Below, piece by piece: positions 51,332 to 60,066 of a stretch of DNA of 64,000 bases. The position numbers were made by a program, and so were the translations under genes. The stretch is from JANXQE01 sp035651635 (GTDB lineage: Bacteria; Verrucomicrobiota; Verrucomicrobiia; Limisphaerales; UBA8199). The first letter of the stretch is position 1; every line of letters starts with the position of its first letter. The stretch is from NCBI GenBank assembly GCA_035651635.1, contig DASRFK010000330.1, forward strand, positions 6,340-70,339. The letters are read 5' to 3'. The notes under the pieces are model-generated. The model saw only the letters and a list, made by a program, of their open reading frames with translations. It was not told the origin of the DNA and did not search any database.

Positions 51332-52957
51332 ATGAAACGGATCACTCGGCGTCGATTCCTTCAGCAAACAACTATCGCCGGAGCCGCCGTTGCCGCGATT
51401 CCCGCGCTCCGCGCGGCCGCGCCGCAATCCGGCATCGACATTCTCCTTGATGAACCGATCGGGACCATCTCGCCGGATCTGTACGGACATTTCACCGAGC
51501 ACATCGGAGGGGTCATTTATGACGGCATCTGGGTCGGACCGGATTCACCGGTGCCCAACCAGGGCGGAATTCGGACTGCGCTGGTCGAGCATATGCGCCG
51601 CATCAAGCCCTCGGTGGTGCGCTGGCCAGGCGGCTGCTTCGCCGACAGCTATAATTGGCGGGACGGAATCGGCCCCGCGGCGCAAAGGCCGCGGCGAACC
51701 AATTTCTGGATCAATGACAGTTTCCTGCGCGACGCGCCGGACGGCCCCGCCAAGTATGAGCCGAACCAGTTCGGCACGAATGAATTCATGCATTTTTGCC
51801 GATTGATTGGCGCCCAACCCTACCTGGCCACCAATCTGCGCAGCAACACCGCCCGCGATTTCGACGACTGGGTCGAATACTGCAATGCCCCCGCCGGCCG
51901 GACCACGCTCTCGGACCAGCGCGCCCTGGCGGGCGACGAAAAACCTTTCAACGTGCGCTTCTGGGGCGTCGGCAATGAGTCCTGGGGTTGCGGCGGCAAT
52001 TTCACACCCGAAGAATATGCAATGGAATTCCGGCGATTCACCGCCTGGGTCCCGAATTATGGCGTGCGCCTGGCTTTCATTGGCTCCGGCCCCAACGGCG
52101 GTGACCTCGAATGGACGCGACACTTTTTTGCCAAGCTCGCGGAGCGGGATCAAAACCACCTCGGCTCGATGTACGGCTGGGCGCTGCATTACTATTGCGG
52201 CACGGCTGGCAAAGGCGACGCCATCGATTTCACTCAGGCCGATTGGTACGAGTTGCTGGGCAAAGCACTGCGGATGGAAACGCTCATTAAGGACCATTGG
52301 AACGCGATGGGCGGAATCGATACCCGGCACCGGGTCAAACTGGTGGTCGATGAGTGGGGCGCCTGGCACCGGCCCGGCACCGAGGTGGCCCGCTGGCACT
52401 TGTTCGGGCAAACCTCGACCATGCGCGACGCGCTAATTGCCGCTTTGACCCTGGACATTTTCAATCGGCACGCCGACAAGGTAGCGATGGCCAACGTGGC
52501 CCAACTCATCAATAACCTGCACTCGCTGTTCCTGGCACGCGAAGATAAGTTTGTTGTTACCCCAAATTTCCACGTGTTCGAGATGTACTCGGCGCATCAC
52601 GATGGCAAATCCCTGCGCACAGTGTGGAATATTCCTGACATTACCTTGGACACAGGCAAACCGGGCTCGGTGCCGGCTTTGGCCGGCTCAGCTTCACTTC
52701 ACGACAAAACTTTGGTGCTGACGGTGGTTAATCCGCACGCGTCCGAACCTCGAGCCGGCCAAATCAACGTGCGTGGCGCGACTGTGTCCGCGGGGTCAGG
52801 TCGAGTCCTGACCGAAAGTGACATTCACGCGCATAACACTTTCGAACAGCCGAACGCGGTGCAGCCGCGCGATGTCGAGGTCAAAATAGGCGGCCCTGTG
52901 TTCACTTATGAGTTTCCACCGGCATCGGTGACAAAACTGGAGTTGGCGTTGGGTTAG
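51332..52957 (+). CDS. Alpha-N-arabinofuranosidase, GH51, Tat-exported
   Basis: A 541-residue glycoside hydrolase that removes alpha-L-arabinofuranosyl side chains from arabinans and arabinoxylans. N-terminal TRRRFLQQTTIAGAAVAA is a twin-arginine signal. The GH51 catalytic pair is Glu216 (GVGNESWGCGG, acid/base) and Glu341 (VVDEWGAWH, nucleophile). N-terminal strand-helix motif IGGVIYDGIWVGPDSPVP and RWPGGCFADSYNWRDGIG are classical. It follows the DUF1552 gene with 5 bases between, so it is the last gene of the exported block and points to plant-polysaccharide use. Confidence 0.93.
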   Translation: MKRITRRRFLQQTTIAGAAVAAIPALRAAAPQSGIDILLDEPIGTISPDLYGHFTEHIGGVIYDGIWVGPDSPVPNQGGIRTALVEHMRRIKPSVVRWPGGCFADSYNWRDGIGPAAQRPRRTNFWINDSFLRDAPDGPAKYEPNQFGTNEFMHFCRLIGAQPYLATNLRSNTARDFDDWVEYCNAPAGRTTLSDQRALAGDEKPFNVRFWGVGNESWGCGGNFTPEEYAMEFRRFTAWVPNYGVRLAFIGSGPNGGDLEWTRHFFAKLAERDQNHLGSMYGWALHYYCGTAGKGDAIDFTQADWYELLGKALRMETLIKDHWNAMGGIDTRHRVKLVVDEWGAWHRPGTEVARWHLFGQTSTMRDALIAALTLDIFNRHADKVAMANVAQLINNLHSLFLAREDKFVVTPNFHVFEMYSAHHDGKSLRTVWNIPDITLDTGKPGSVPALAGSASLHDKTLVLTVVNPHASEPRAGQINVRGATVSAGSGRVLTESDIHAHNTFEQPNAVQPRDVEVKIGGPVFTYEFPPASVTKLELALG

Positions 52958-53070
52958 TTCTGCAAGTTCGCGCCTTTCTTGCGCGCACCCGCATAAACGC
53001 GGCGTTCCGTGGCAACTGTTGAGTTGCTTTGGGAGGCTCTTTGGCCTTACGGTGAGCACCGGGTCACGAC

Positions 53071-53943
53071 ATGAAAGTTTATATCAATGGGAAGTACCGC
53101 GACGAAGCTGAGGCGACGATCTCGGTGTTCGATCATGGGTTGCTTTACGGCGACGGGATCTTCGAGGGAATTCGCGCTTACAATGGCCGAGTATTCAAGC
53201 TGAAAGAACATATCGATCGGTTGTTCTATTCGGCTAAAGCCATTCTGCTGCAGATACCTATGGGCCATGCGGAGGTCATGAAGGCGGTGGTCGACACCTG
53301 CCGCCAAAACGAGGTGCGCGACGGGTATATCCGCCTGGTGGTGACCCGCGGCGCCGGCACCCTCGGTCTCAATCCCAATCGCTGCAAAAATCCTTGCGTA
53401 ATCATCATTGCGGGTAAGATCCAGCTTTACCCGGCCGAGCTGTACCAGAAAGGGATGGACATCATCACGGTGCCCACTGTGCGCAATCTTCACAGCGCCC
53501 TTAACCCGGCCATCAAGTCGTTGAATTACCTCAACAACATTCTCGCCAAGATTGAAGCCAACAACGCCGGCTGCGAAGAAGCCATTATGCTCAACGGCCA
53601 GGGCTTCGTCGCCGAGTGCACTGGCGATAATCTTTTCATCGTGAAAGAGAACCGGCTCTTGACTCCGCCTCTGACTGCCGGCGCGCTCTACGGAATTACG
53701 CGCCGGGTGGTGCTGGACTTGGCGACTGAGCTCGGGCTTGCGGCCGCCGAAACCGATCTGACGCGCTATGACCTGTTCAACGCTGATGAATGTTTCCTGA
53801 CCGGGACGGGCGCCGAACTGGTCCCGGTCGTGCGCATTGACGGCCGGGTGATCGGCAACGGCAACCCTGGGCCAATTACCGGGCGTTTGGTCGACCAATA
53901 CCGCACCTTGACTAAAATGTCAGGCGAGCCAATATACGATTAG
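53071..53943 (+). CDS. ilvE: Branched-chain amino acid aminotransferase
   Basis: A 290-residue fold-type IV PLP aminotransferase of Ile/Val/Leu synthesis. The catalytic lysine is Lys149 (AIKSLNYLNNI); the family start MKVYINGKYRDEAEATISVFDHGLLYGDGIFEGIRAY is exact, as are EAIMLNGQGFVAECTGDNLFIV and LTGTGAELVPVVRIDGR. Some D-amino-acid or 4-amino-4-deoxychorismate enzymes share the fold, but the GDGIFEG and ECTGDN motifs favour IlvE. It lies seven bases before mcsA and probably leads the operon. Confidence 0.9.
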   Translation: MKVYINGKYRDEAEATISVFDHGLLYGDGIFEGIRAYNGRVFKLKEHIDRLFYSAKAILLQIPMGHAEVMKAVVDTCRQNEVRDGYIRLVVTRGAGTLGLNPNRCKNPCVIIIAGKIQLYPAELYQKGMDIITVPTVRNLHSALNPAIKSLNYLNNILAKIEANNAGCEEAIMLNGQGFVAECTGDNLFIVKENRLLTPPLTAGALYGITRRVVLDLATELGLAAAETDLTRYDLFNADECFLTGTGAELVPVVRIDGRVIGNGNPGPITGRLVDQYRTLTKMSGEPIYD

Positions 53944-53950
53944 AGACTTT

Positions 53951-54460
53951 ATGCTGTGTTGCATCTGCAAGGAAAAGGAAGCCACCGTGCACCTGACCCA
54001 AATCGCCGGGGACAAGATGCAGAAGGTCGACCTTTGCGAGGAATGCGCCAAAACCAAAGGCGTTAATGATCCCACAGGCTTCTCTCTTGCCGATCTTTTA
54101 TTGGGTCTTGGTGCCTCGCAGGAAATCGAGCAGGCCGCAGGCGGGTCGGAATTGAAATGCCCCCGCTGTGGCTTTACGCAGGCAGATTTCAAGAAAGCGG
54201 GCCGGCTGGGCTGTCCCGAATGCTACAAAGTATTCTCCGAGCCGCTGGAAGGTTTGGTAAAAACGATGCACAAAGGCACCCGCCATATTGGCAAAGTGCC
54301 CGAAGCCTTCCGGCAGAATCGGGATTTAAACGATCGGCTTAAGGTCCTGCAAAAGCGCTTGAGTAAGGCCATCGAATCCGAAGATTTTGAAGAGGCCGCC
54401 ATCCTGCGCGACGAAATCAAGCAAACCTCCGCGCGGTTAAGCAGCCCGGCCGCTTCCTGA
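53951..54460 (+). CDS. mcsA: McsA-like zinc protein, activator of McsB
   Basis: A 169-residue cytoplasmic protein with two zinc-binding Cys pairs (MLCCICKEKEATVHLTQ with LCEECAK; KCPRCGF with GCPECYKVF) and a C-terminal UVR motif (KRLSKAIESEDFEEAAILRDEI). McsA in Firmicutes activates the protein arginine kinase McsB and links to ClpC. Five bases separate it from mcsB. Its sequence lies where the operon implies this role; the regulator CtsR is absent nearby. Confidence 0.92.
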   Translation: MLCCICKEKEATVHLTQIAGDKMQKVDLCEECAKTKGVNDPTGFSLADLLLGLGASQEIEQAAGGSELKCPRCGFTQADFKKAGRLGCPECYKVFSEPLEGLVKTMHKGTRHIGKVPEAFRQNRDLNDRLKVLQKRLSKAIESEDFEEAAILRDEIKQTSARLSSPAAS

Positions 54461-54465
54461 CTTTC

Positions 54466-55572
54466 ATGGATATCCATTCTTTCCTGGTACCCCCCGCTGA
54501 CACAGCTCGGCGCAAGGGGCCGCATGACCGCATCGTCATGTCCAGCAGAGTCCGGCTGGCTCGTAATCTCAAGGATGCGGCTTTTCCTGGTTGGGCCAAA
54601 AAACCCGAACGAATACGGGTGTTGGAGCTGATCCGCCCCGCCGTCGAAGGATTGCCCGAGATGAAAGAAGCTTTCTCGGAAACGATGGACAGCCTTTCGG
54701 CGCTGGACAAGCAGATCCTGGTCGAGCGTCATTTGATCAGCCGGGAGCACGCCGCCAAGAGCGCGGGCAGTGGCCTGGTCCTCAATAAAGACGAGACCCT
54801 CTGCTTCATGATTAATGAGGAGGACCATCTGCGCATGCAAGCCCTGCGGCCGGGCCTGCAACTCAGGCAGGCTTGGTCGGCTATTGACCAGGCCGATTCC
54901 GCCCTCGAAAAGAGGCTCGAATACGCCTTTAACCCCGAAATGGGCTACCTAACGGCTTGCCCTACCAATATAGGAACGGGGATTAGAGTCAGTGCCATGC
55001 TGCATTTGCCCGGCTTGGTGCTGGGCGAGCAAATCAATCCTATCATCCAGTCCGTTAATAAGTTAGGCTTGGCTGTCCGTGGCCTTTATGGGGAGGGGAC
55101 TGAGGCGCTAGGCAATGTTTTCCAGGTTTCCAACCAGATGACACTCGGTGAATCGGAGAGCGCCATTGTCGAGCGCTTGGAGAAGGTCCTGGCCCAGATT
55201 ATCGAGCATGAAGAGAATGCTCGGGGCAGTTTGCTCGAGAAAAAGCCCAAAATGGTGTTCAACCATATTGGCCGGGCGTACGGGATTCTGGCCAATGCCC
55301 ACAGTATCTCGTCAAAAGAGACGATGAACCTGCTGTCGCTGATGAGGCTGGGCATTGACGTAGGTTTATTCCCCGGGGTAGAAAGATCGTTAGTAGACGA
55401 GCTGTTCATTTTGACGCAGCCGGCGCACTTGCAGAAACAACATTCCGAGAAGCTTTCGGCGGAGGAACGCGACTTGCTGCGAGCAGACATGGTTCGTGAA
55501 CGGCTTAAACCGGTCAGCCGGCCTATTTCCAAACCGCCGCCGCCGCCGGGCGCCGGATTGGACAAACAGTGA
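54466..55572 (+). CDS. mcsB: Protein arginine kinase McsB
   Basis: A 368-residue ATP:guanido-phosphotransferase-fold kinase that phosphorylates arginines of damaged proteins, which then feed into ClpC-ClpP. The N-terminal RIVMSSRVRLARNLKD is exact. The catalytic cysteine is Cys165 in TACPTNIGTGIRVSAMLHLP. Other motifs: LAVRGLYGEGTEALGNVFQVSNQMTLGESESAIVERL. The gene sits between mcsA and clpC with short gaps (5 and 26 bases). In B. subtilis it controls CtsR; here no ctsR is present, so a protein-quality role is inferred. Confidence 0.96.
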   Translation: MDIHSFLVPPADTARRKGPHDRIVMSSRVRLARNLKDAAFPGWAKKPERIRVLELIRPAVEGLPEMKEAFSETMDSLSALDKQILVERHLISREHAAKSAGSGLVLNKDETLCFMINEEDHLRMQALRPGLQLRQAWSAIDQADSALEKRLEYAFNPEMGYLTACPTNIGTGIRVSAMLHLPGLVLGEQINPIIQSVNKLGLAVRGLYGEGTEALGNVFQVSNQMTLGESESAIVERLEKVLAQIIEHEENARGSLLEKKPKMVFNHIGRAYGILANAHSISSKETMNLLSLMRLGIDVGLFPGVERSLVDELFILTQPAHLQKQHSEKLSAEERDLLRADMVRERLKPVSRPISKPPPPPGAGLDKQ

Positions 55573-55598
55573 TACTGATTGCACTTTAAACTGTAGTT

Positions 55599-58094
55599 AT
55601 GAGCGATGAAGCCATGAATAATTTCACCCCGCGGGCTCAACAAGTGCTCGCGCTGGCACGCAAAGAAGCCGACCGGTTCAACCATAATTTTGTCGGCACC
55701 GAACACCTGCTCCTGGGCTTGATCAAGCTCGGCCAGGGGGTGGCGGTCAATGTGCTTCAGAAACTGGGGCTGGACCTCGAAACCGTGCGCATGGAAGTCG
55801 AGAAACAGGTCGGCACCGGTCCCGACCAGAAGATGATCGGCAATATTCCCTATACTCCTCGCGTTAAAAAGGTTCTGGCTCTCGCCGCGAAAGAAGCCAA
55901 GGCTCTCAACCACACTTATGTGGGCACCGAACACATCTTATTAGGCCTGCTCCGCGAAGGCGACGGCGTGGCGGCCCGTGTTCTCAAGAATCTCGATGTT
56001 GATATCGAACAGACTCGCCAGGAAATTCTCAAGGAACTCGACCCGAATTTTGCGGCCCAGGAAGAAACCGGCCCGGGTGAAGTCCCGGAAAAGCCGGCGC
56101 CGGAAAAAAAGGGCGAAATCAAGACTCCCGCGCTTAAAGCGTTCGGGCGGGACCTGACCGAGATTGCGCGCAAGAACGAGATGGACCCGGTGATCGGCCG
56201 CAAAAGCGAGATCGAGCGGGTTATCCAGATCCTGTGCCGCCGCACCAAAAATAACCCGGTCCTGTTGGGTGAAGCCGGCGTCGGCAAAACTGCCATTGTG
56301 GAGGGCTTGGCGCAGGAAATCGCCGCCGGCAACGTGCCTGAATTGCTGCGCGACAAGCGTGTCATCACCCTTGACCTCGCCCTCATGGTCGCCGGCACCA
56401 AGTATCGCGGCCAGTTCGAGGAGCGCATTAAGGCGGTCATGGACGAAATCCGGCGTTCCAAAAACATCATCCTCTTTATCGACGAGTTGCACACAATTGT
56501 CGGCGCCGGGTCGGCCGAAGGAACCATGGACGCCTCGAACATCATCAAACCGGCGCTGAGTCGGGGCGAGCTCCAATGTATTGGAGCGACGACTCTGAAC
56601 GAGTACCGCAAATACATCGAAAAAGATGCCGCCCTCGAACGCCGCTTCCAGGCCGTCAAAGTTGAAGCCCCTTCCATTGAAGAAGCGATCTTGATCCTCA
56701 AAGGGCTCCGGCCCAAGTACGAGGAGCATCACAAGGCCGAATTCAGCGACAAGGCCATCGAGGCCTCGGTTAAACTCTCCGACCGCTACATCACCGATCG
56801 CTACCTGCCGGACAAAGCCATTGACTTGATGGACGAGGCGGGTTCCCGCGCTCGCATTGGTACCATGACCCGCCCACCCGAAGTTAAGACTCTCGAAGGC
56901 GAGATCGAGGAGATCAAAGTCAAAAAAGAGCGCGCCATTAAAAATCAGGATTTTGAAGGCGCAGCGGCAATGCGCGACAAGGAAAAGCAGGCGAAGGAAA
57001 AGCTCGAAGCCGTGTTGAAAGAATGGCGCACCACCCGCGAGGAAAAACGCGTCAAAGTAGACGAGGAAGACATTTTGCATGTGGTGTCGAAATGGACCGG
57101 GATCCCGCTGCAGCGCATGGAACAAGGCGAAATGCAGCGCCTTATGCAGGTCGAGTCCGAGATGGGCAAGGTGGTTATTGGACAGCGCGAGGCGGTGTCG
57201 GCGATGTGCAAGGCCCTGCGGCGGTCCCGCGCCGACCTCAAGGATCCGCGCCGGCCTATCGGCACCTTTGCCTTGCTCGGGCCGACTGGCGTCGGCAAAA
57301 CCTTGCTGGCCAAAACGCTCGCGGAACAGCTTTTCGGTGATTCCAAGGCGCTCATCCAACTGGACATGAGCGAGTACATGGAAAAATTCAACGTCTCTCG
57401 CCTGATTGGCTCGCCTCCCGGTTACGTGGGTTATGAGGAAGGCGGCCAGTTAACCGAGCAGGTGCGGCGCAAACCGTACTCCGTGGTCTTGTTCGACGAA
57501 ATCGAAAAAGCGCATCCCGACGTCTGGAACATGCTCTTGCAGATCCTCGAGGAAGGCAAGCTGACGGATAATGTAGGCCGCGTCGTCAACTTCAGGAACA
57601 CCATCATCCTGATGACCTCCAACGTCGGGTCGGATACCATCAAGAAACAGTCTACCTTGGGCTTCTCACCTATCACCGACGAAAACAGCTACGAGAAGAT
57701 GCGGGAAAAAATTCTGGACGAGGCCAAGAAGACCTTCCGTCCGGAATTCCTCAATCGCCTTGACGACATCGTCGTCTTCCGCTCGCTGACCAAGCCGGAT
57801 CTGATCGAGATTCTCGACTTGGAAATCAGCAAAGTTATGCACCGGCTCAAGGCCCGCAATATCGTGTTGCACCTGGACGAAAAGGCCAAAGACTTCCTGG
57901 TCAGCCGCGGTTATGACCCGCAGTACGGCGCCCGGCCGATGCGCCGAGCCGTCGAACGGTTCCTGGAGGATCCATTGGCCGAGGAGATCCTCAAAGGCTC
58001 ATGCCACGACGGCGAGCCCATCCAAGTCAGCGCCGACGCCGATCATCTGGTGTTCAACCAGAAGGCGGCCACCGAGGGAGCGCTTTCCAGTTAG
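55599..58094 (+). CDS. clpC: ClpC-type AAA+ unfoldase
   Basis: An 831-residue Hsp100 ATPase. Two Clp_N repeats (about 5-150; FNHNFVGTEHLLLGL, LNHTYVGTEHILLGLLRE), first AAA module with Walker A GEAGVGKTAIVEGLA (about residue 225), a UVR-type middle insert (KNQDFEGAAAMRDKEKQAK) that marks ClpC rather than ClpA or ClpB, second AAA module with GPTGVGKTLLAKTL (about 560) and a C-terminal sequence. It unfolds substrates for ClpP, presumably tagged by McsB. A start at 55614 (MNNFTPRAQQ) is an alternative. Ended by a strong terminator nine bases downstream. Confidence 0.97.
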   Translation: MSDEAMNNFTPRAQQVLALARKEADRFNHNFVGTEHLLLGLIKLGQGVAVNVLQKLGLDLETVRMEVEKQVGTGPDQKMIGNIPYTPRVKKVLALAAKEAKALNHTYVGTEHILLGLLREGDGVAARVLKNLDVDIEQTRQEILKELDPNFAAQEETGPGEVPEKPAPEKKGEIKTPALKAFGRDLTEIARKNEMDPVIGRKSEIERVIQILCRRTKNNPVLLGEAGVGKTAIVEGLAQEIAAGNVPELLRDKRVITLDLALMVAGTKYRGQFEERIKAVMDEIRRSKNIILFIDELHTIVGAGSAEGTMDASNIIKPALSRGELQCIGATTLNEYRKYIEKDAALERRFQAVKVEAPSIEEAILILKGLRPKYEEHHKAEFSDKAIEASVKLSDRYITDRYLPDKAIDLMDEAGSRARIGTMTRPPEVKTLEGEIEEIKVKKERAIKNQDFEGAAAMRDKEKQAKEKLEAVLKEWRTTREEKRVKVDEEDILHVVSKWTGIPLQRMEQGEMQRLMQVESEMGKVVIGQREAVSAMCKALRRSRADLKDPRRPIGTFALLGPTGVGKTLLAKTLAEQLFGDSKALIQLDMSEYMEKFNVSRLIGSPPGYVGYEEGGQLTEQVRRKPYSVVLFDEIEKAHPDVWNMLLQILEEGKLTDNVGRVVNFRNTIILMTSNVGSDTIKKQSTLGFSPITDENSYEKMREKILDEAKKTFRPEFLNRLDDIVVFRSLTKPDLIEILDLEISKVMHRLKARNIVLHLDEKAKDFLVSRGYDPQYGARPMRRAVERFLEDPLAEEILKGSCHDGEPIQVSADADHLVFNQKAATEGALSS

Positions 58095-58102
58095 TCCAAT
58101 TC

Positions 58103-58139
58103 AATAGGTCCTATTAGTCTTGATAGGACCTATTTTTTT
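58103..58139 (+). terminator. Rho-independent terminator of the clpC operon
   Basis: Perfect 12-bp stem: AATAGGTCCTAT (58103-58114) pairs with ATAGGACCTATT (58123-58134), loop TAGTCTTG, then a run of T to 58139. It begins eight bases after the clpC stop and closes the ilvE-mcsA-mcsB-clpC unit. Confidence 0.93.
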
Positions 58140-58195
58140 CTGAACAAAACCGCCCTTCCTGCGTCAAACTTCAACAAACAATTAATGAATTAACT

Positions 58196-58528
58196 ATGAA
58201 AAAGGCATCTCTTTTATTCTCCGGCATTACCGGCCTGGTCCTGTTGCTGGCCACACCCTCCTTCGCCAAGGAGAAGGAAGTCACCATAACGGGCGAGGCC
58301 AAATGCGCCAAATGCACTCTGCACCAGGGCGATAAATGCCAGACCGTTATCGAGACCGAGGGCAAGAACGGCAAAACCGTCACCTATTACCTGGCGGACA
58401 ACGACGCCGCCAAGGCCTTCCACGAAAAGGTTTGTCACGGGCCCGAAAAGGTCACGGCGACAGGCAAGGTGAAGAAGGTCGACGGGAAACGTGAACTGAC
58501 CCTCAGCGAGATCAAGGAATCCAAGTAA
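58196..58528 (+). CDS. Small secreted cysteine protein, DUF6370-like
   Basis: A 110-residue exported protein: signal peptide (LLFSGITGLVLLLATPSFA), then a mature part with CAKCTLHQGDKC, a lone VCHGPEKV cysteine further on, and VTATGKVKKVDGKRELTLSEI. The repeating V-T-I-T-G strand layout and four cysteines resemble DUF6370 as I recall it; the match was not tested. Metal binding or a periplasmic redox role is possible but unsupported. A terminator-like hairpin follows. Confidence 0.65.
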   Translation: MKKASLLFSGITGLVLLLATPSFAKEKEVTITGEAKCAKCTLHQGDKCQTVIETEGKNGKTVTYYLADNDAAKAFHEKVCHGPEKVTATGKVKKVDGKRELTLSEIKESK

Positions 58529-58551
58529 CCGAATTGGCGCAAAGAATTCAA

Positions 58552-58590
58552 ACCCGCCGGCCTCCGCTGTGAGACGGCGGGTATTCTATT
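58552..58590 (+). terminator. Probable terminator hairpin
   Basis: ACCCGCCG (58552-58559) pairs with CGGCGGGT (58575-58582) around a 15-base loop, followed by ATTCTATTCC. The T-tract is weak, so it may be a 3' stabiliser and not a strong terminator. Confidence 0.55.
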
Positions 58591-58676
58591 CCTGGCTAAG
58601 ATCGGCCGAGGAACATGTCCACAAGAAAGCGAACGCCTGGAGAGCGTTTGCGACGCCACGCAGCCGACAGTTCCGC

Positions 58677-59168
58677 TTAATCGGCGGCCTTGCCTCGCTG
58701 CAGAGTCCGTAGAAGCGAGCTTAAGCCGGACCAGCGATCGGCCGGCTCCGACTCCACGACTTCATTTAGGTCCAGCAAAGACCGCAGTTCGGTTTTGAGT
58801 TGTTCCGAATCCAGGGGAGTGTTCAAAACGCAATCCGCCCCGGCCTGGAGGAGCGACTCGCAAGCATCCTCCGAACCAGCGTAAGCGATAATCGGCGAAG
58901 AACTCCGGAGCCGGATGTCGGCGATGGCGCCGGCGACGGCCTCGGTACTGGCCCACGCCTGCTGCATGCGATCCCCAAACAAATGGTCGGCCCCAACGAT
59001 GATAATGTCGAAATCCCAAAGAGTGCCTTGGTGCACAAACTCATCCAACCGCGTCGTCCGGGTCGAGCGGACAGCCGCCCGGTCATAGCAGACATCCAGG
59101 ACCGCAACTTCAATCTGGTTGCTGATCCGTCGATCCGCATGAGCAAGTAAAAGCTTAATATTGTCCAT
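58677..59168 (-). CDS. Degenerate (pseudo-)receiver protein
   Basis: A 163-residue protein with the receiver (CheY) fold pattern: beta strands at LLLAHAD, FDIIIVGAD, PIIAYAG and ADCVLNTP. The phospho-acceptor Asp position is Gly59 (IIIVGAD; the next Asp is at 61), and the conserved Lys is Thr117 (NTP where K-P is expected). It should therefore not be phosphorylated in the usual way. About 35 C-terminal residues have no recognised domain. Such pseudo-receivers act as binding modules. It is alone, divergent from tlyA. Confidence 0.7.
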   Translation of the reverse strand: MDNIKLLLAHADRRISNQIEVAVLDVCYDRAAVRSTRTTRLDEFVHQGTLWDFDIIIVGADHLFGDRMQQAWASTEAVAGAIADIRLRSSSPIIAYAGSEDACESLLQAGADCVLNTPLDSEQLKTELRSLLDLNEVVESEPADRWSGLSSLLRTLQRGKAAD

Positions 59169-59258
59169 AAGTGCTATGTTCGAGACGTAGCAAGCCTTTT
59201 GCCAAGATCAGTACTAAGAACGAATTGGCATCAGGGGCGGCATATCGGGCTTAAGTGA

Positions 59259-59287
59259 TTGACAATCAAATTTATAGCACAATTATT
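59259..59287 (+). promoter_or_regulatory. Possible -35/-10 element upstream of tlyA
   Basis: A perfect TTGACA (59259-59264) and an ATTATT hexamer 17 bases downstream (59282-59287), ending 5 bases before the ATG. The -10 is a poor match (3 of 6), so a start so close to the ATG would give a leaderless message. Weak evidence. Confidence 0.3.
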
Positions 59288-59292
59288 CTTGT

Positions 59293-60066
59293 ATGGCCGG
59301 CCAGCCTCCAACTGGACCTTCCCGCCTGCGCCTCGATCAGGCCCTGATTGAGCGCGGCCTTTGTTCCAGCCGGGAAAAGGCAAAACGCCTCATTATGGGG
59401 GGGCAGGTCAAAGTCAATGGGAAGCCGTCCTCCAAACCGAGCGATTGGGTGCGTCCGCAGGACACCCTAATACTGGAAACGCCCGAGCGGTTTGTCAGCC
59501 GAGGCGGGCTTAAGTTGGAGCATGCGCTCCTCACGTTTGAGCTGGACGTGCGCGGCTTAACGGCGATTGACATTGGTGCGTCTACTGGAGGGTTTACCGA
59601 CTGCTTGCTGCAACACGGAGCGGTCCGGGTCTATTCGGTGGATGTGGGCCATGCCCAACTGGCGTGGAAGCTGCGCCAGGATCCTCGAGTGGTGGTCATG
59701 GAGAAGGTTAACGCGCGCGCGCTCGGCCCGGCGAGTTTTCGGGATCCCTTCGAACCAGTCGACCTCGTGGTGATCGATTGTTCGTTTATTTCGTTGCGCA
59801 AAATCATTCCCCCCGCCATTGCTTTGGTCCGACCTTCCGGTAAGCTCGTGGCGTTAATCAAACCTCAATTCGAAGCCGGCAAGCTCGAAGCCGACCGCGG
59901 TGCGGGAGTGATTCGGGATCCGGAAATTCATCGGCGCGTTCTGAGGGAATTAGAGCAATTTGTCCGATCGCTCGCGGGCGTAAAGTGGTTGGGCACGACC
60001 GCTTCCCCGGTGCTTGGACCTGCGGGCAACCGGGAGTTTTTCGCACTCCTTGAAAAAACTGGCTGA
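59293..60066 (+). CDS. tlyA: TlyA-family S4/SAM rRNA methyltransferase
   Basis: A 257-residue 2'-O-methyltransferase predicted to modify 16S/23S rRNA. The S4 domain opens it (RLDQALIERGLCSSREKAKRLI, GQVKVNGK); the FtsJ-like SAM domain has SRGGLKLEHAL, DIGASTGGFTDCLLQHGA, SVDVGHAQLAWKLRQDPR, IDCSFISLRKI and ALIKPQFEAGK. It is the first of four overlapping or abutting genes. A TTGACA at 59259-59264 lies 29 bases upstream of the ATG; a matching -10 is weak. Confidence 0.93.
   Translation: MAGQPPTGPSRLRLDQALIERGLCSSREKAKRLIMGGQVKVNGKPSSKPSDWVRPQDTLILETPERFVSRGGLKLEHALLTFELDVRGLTAIDIGASTGGFTDCLLQHGAVRVYSVDVGHAQLAWKLRQDPRVVVMEKVNARALGPASFRDPFEPVDLVVIDCSFISLRKIIPPAIALVRPSGKLVALIKPQFEAGKLEADRGAGVIRDPEIHRRVLRELEQFVRSLAGVKWLGTTASPVLGPAGNREFFALLEKTG

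Noticed and set aside
55941..57359. 472-residue minus-strand reading inside clpC
   Set aside because: Antisense shadow of a gene with unambiguous ClpC motifs; sequence has no domain and is a GC-skew artefact.
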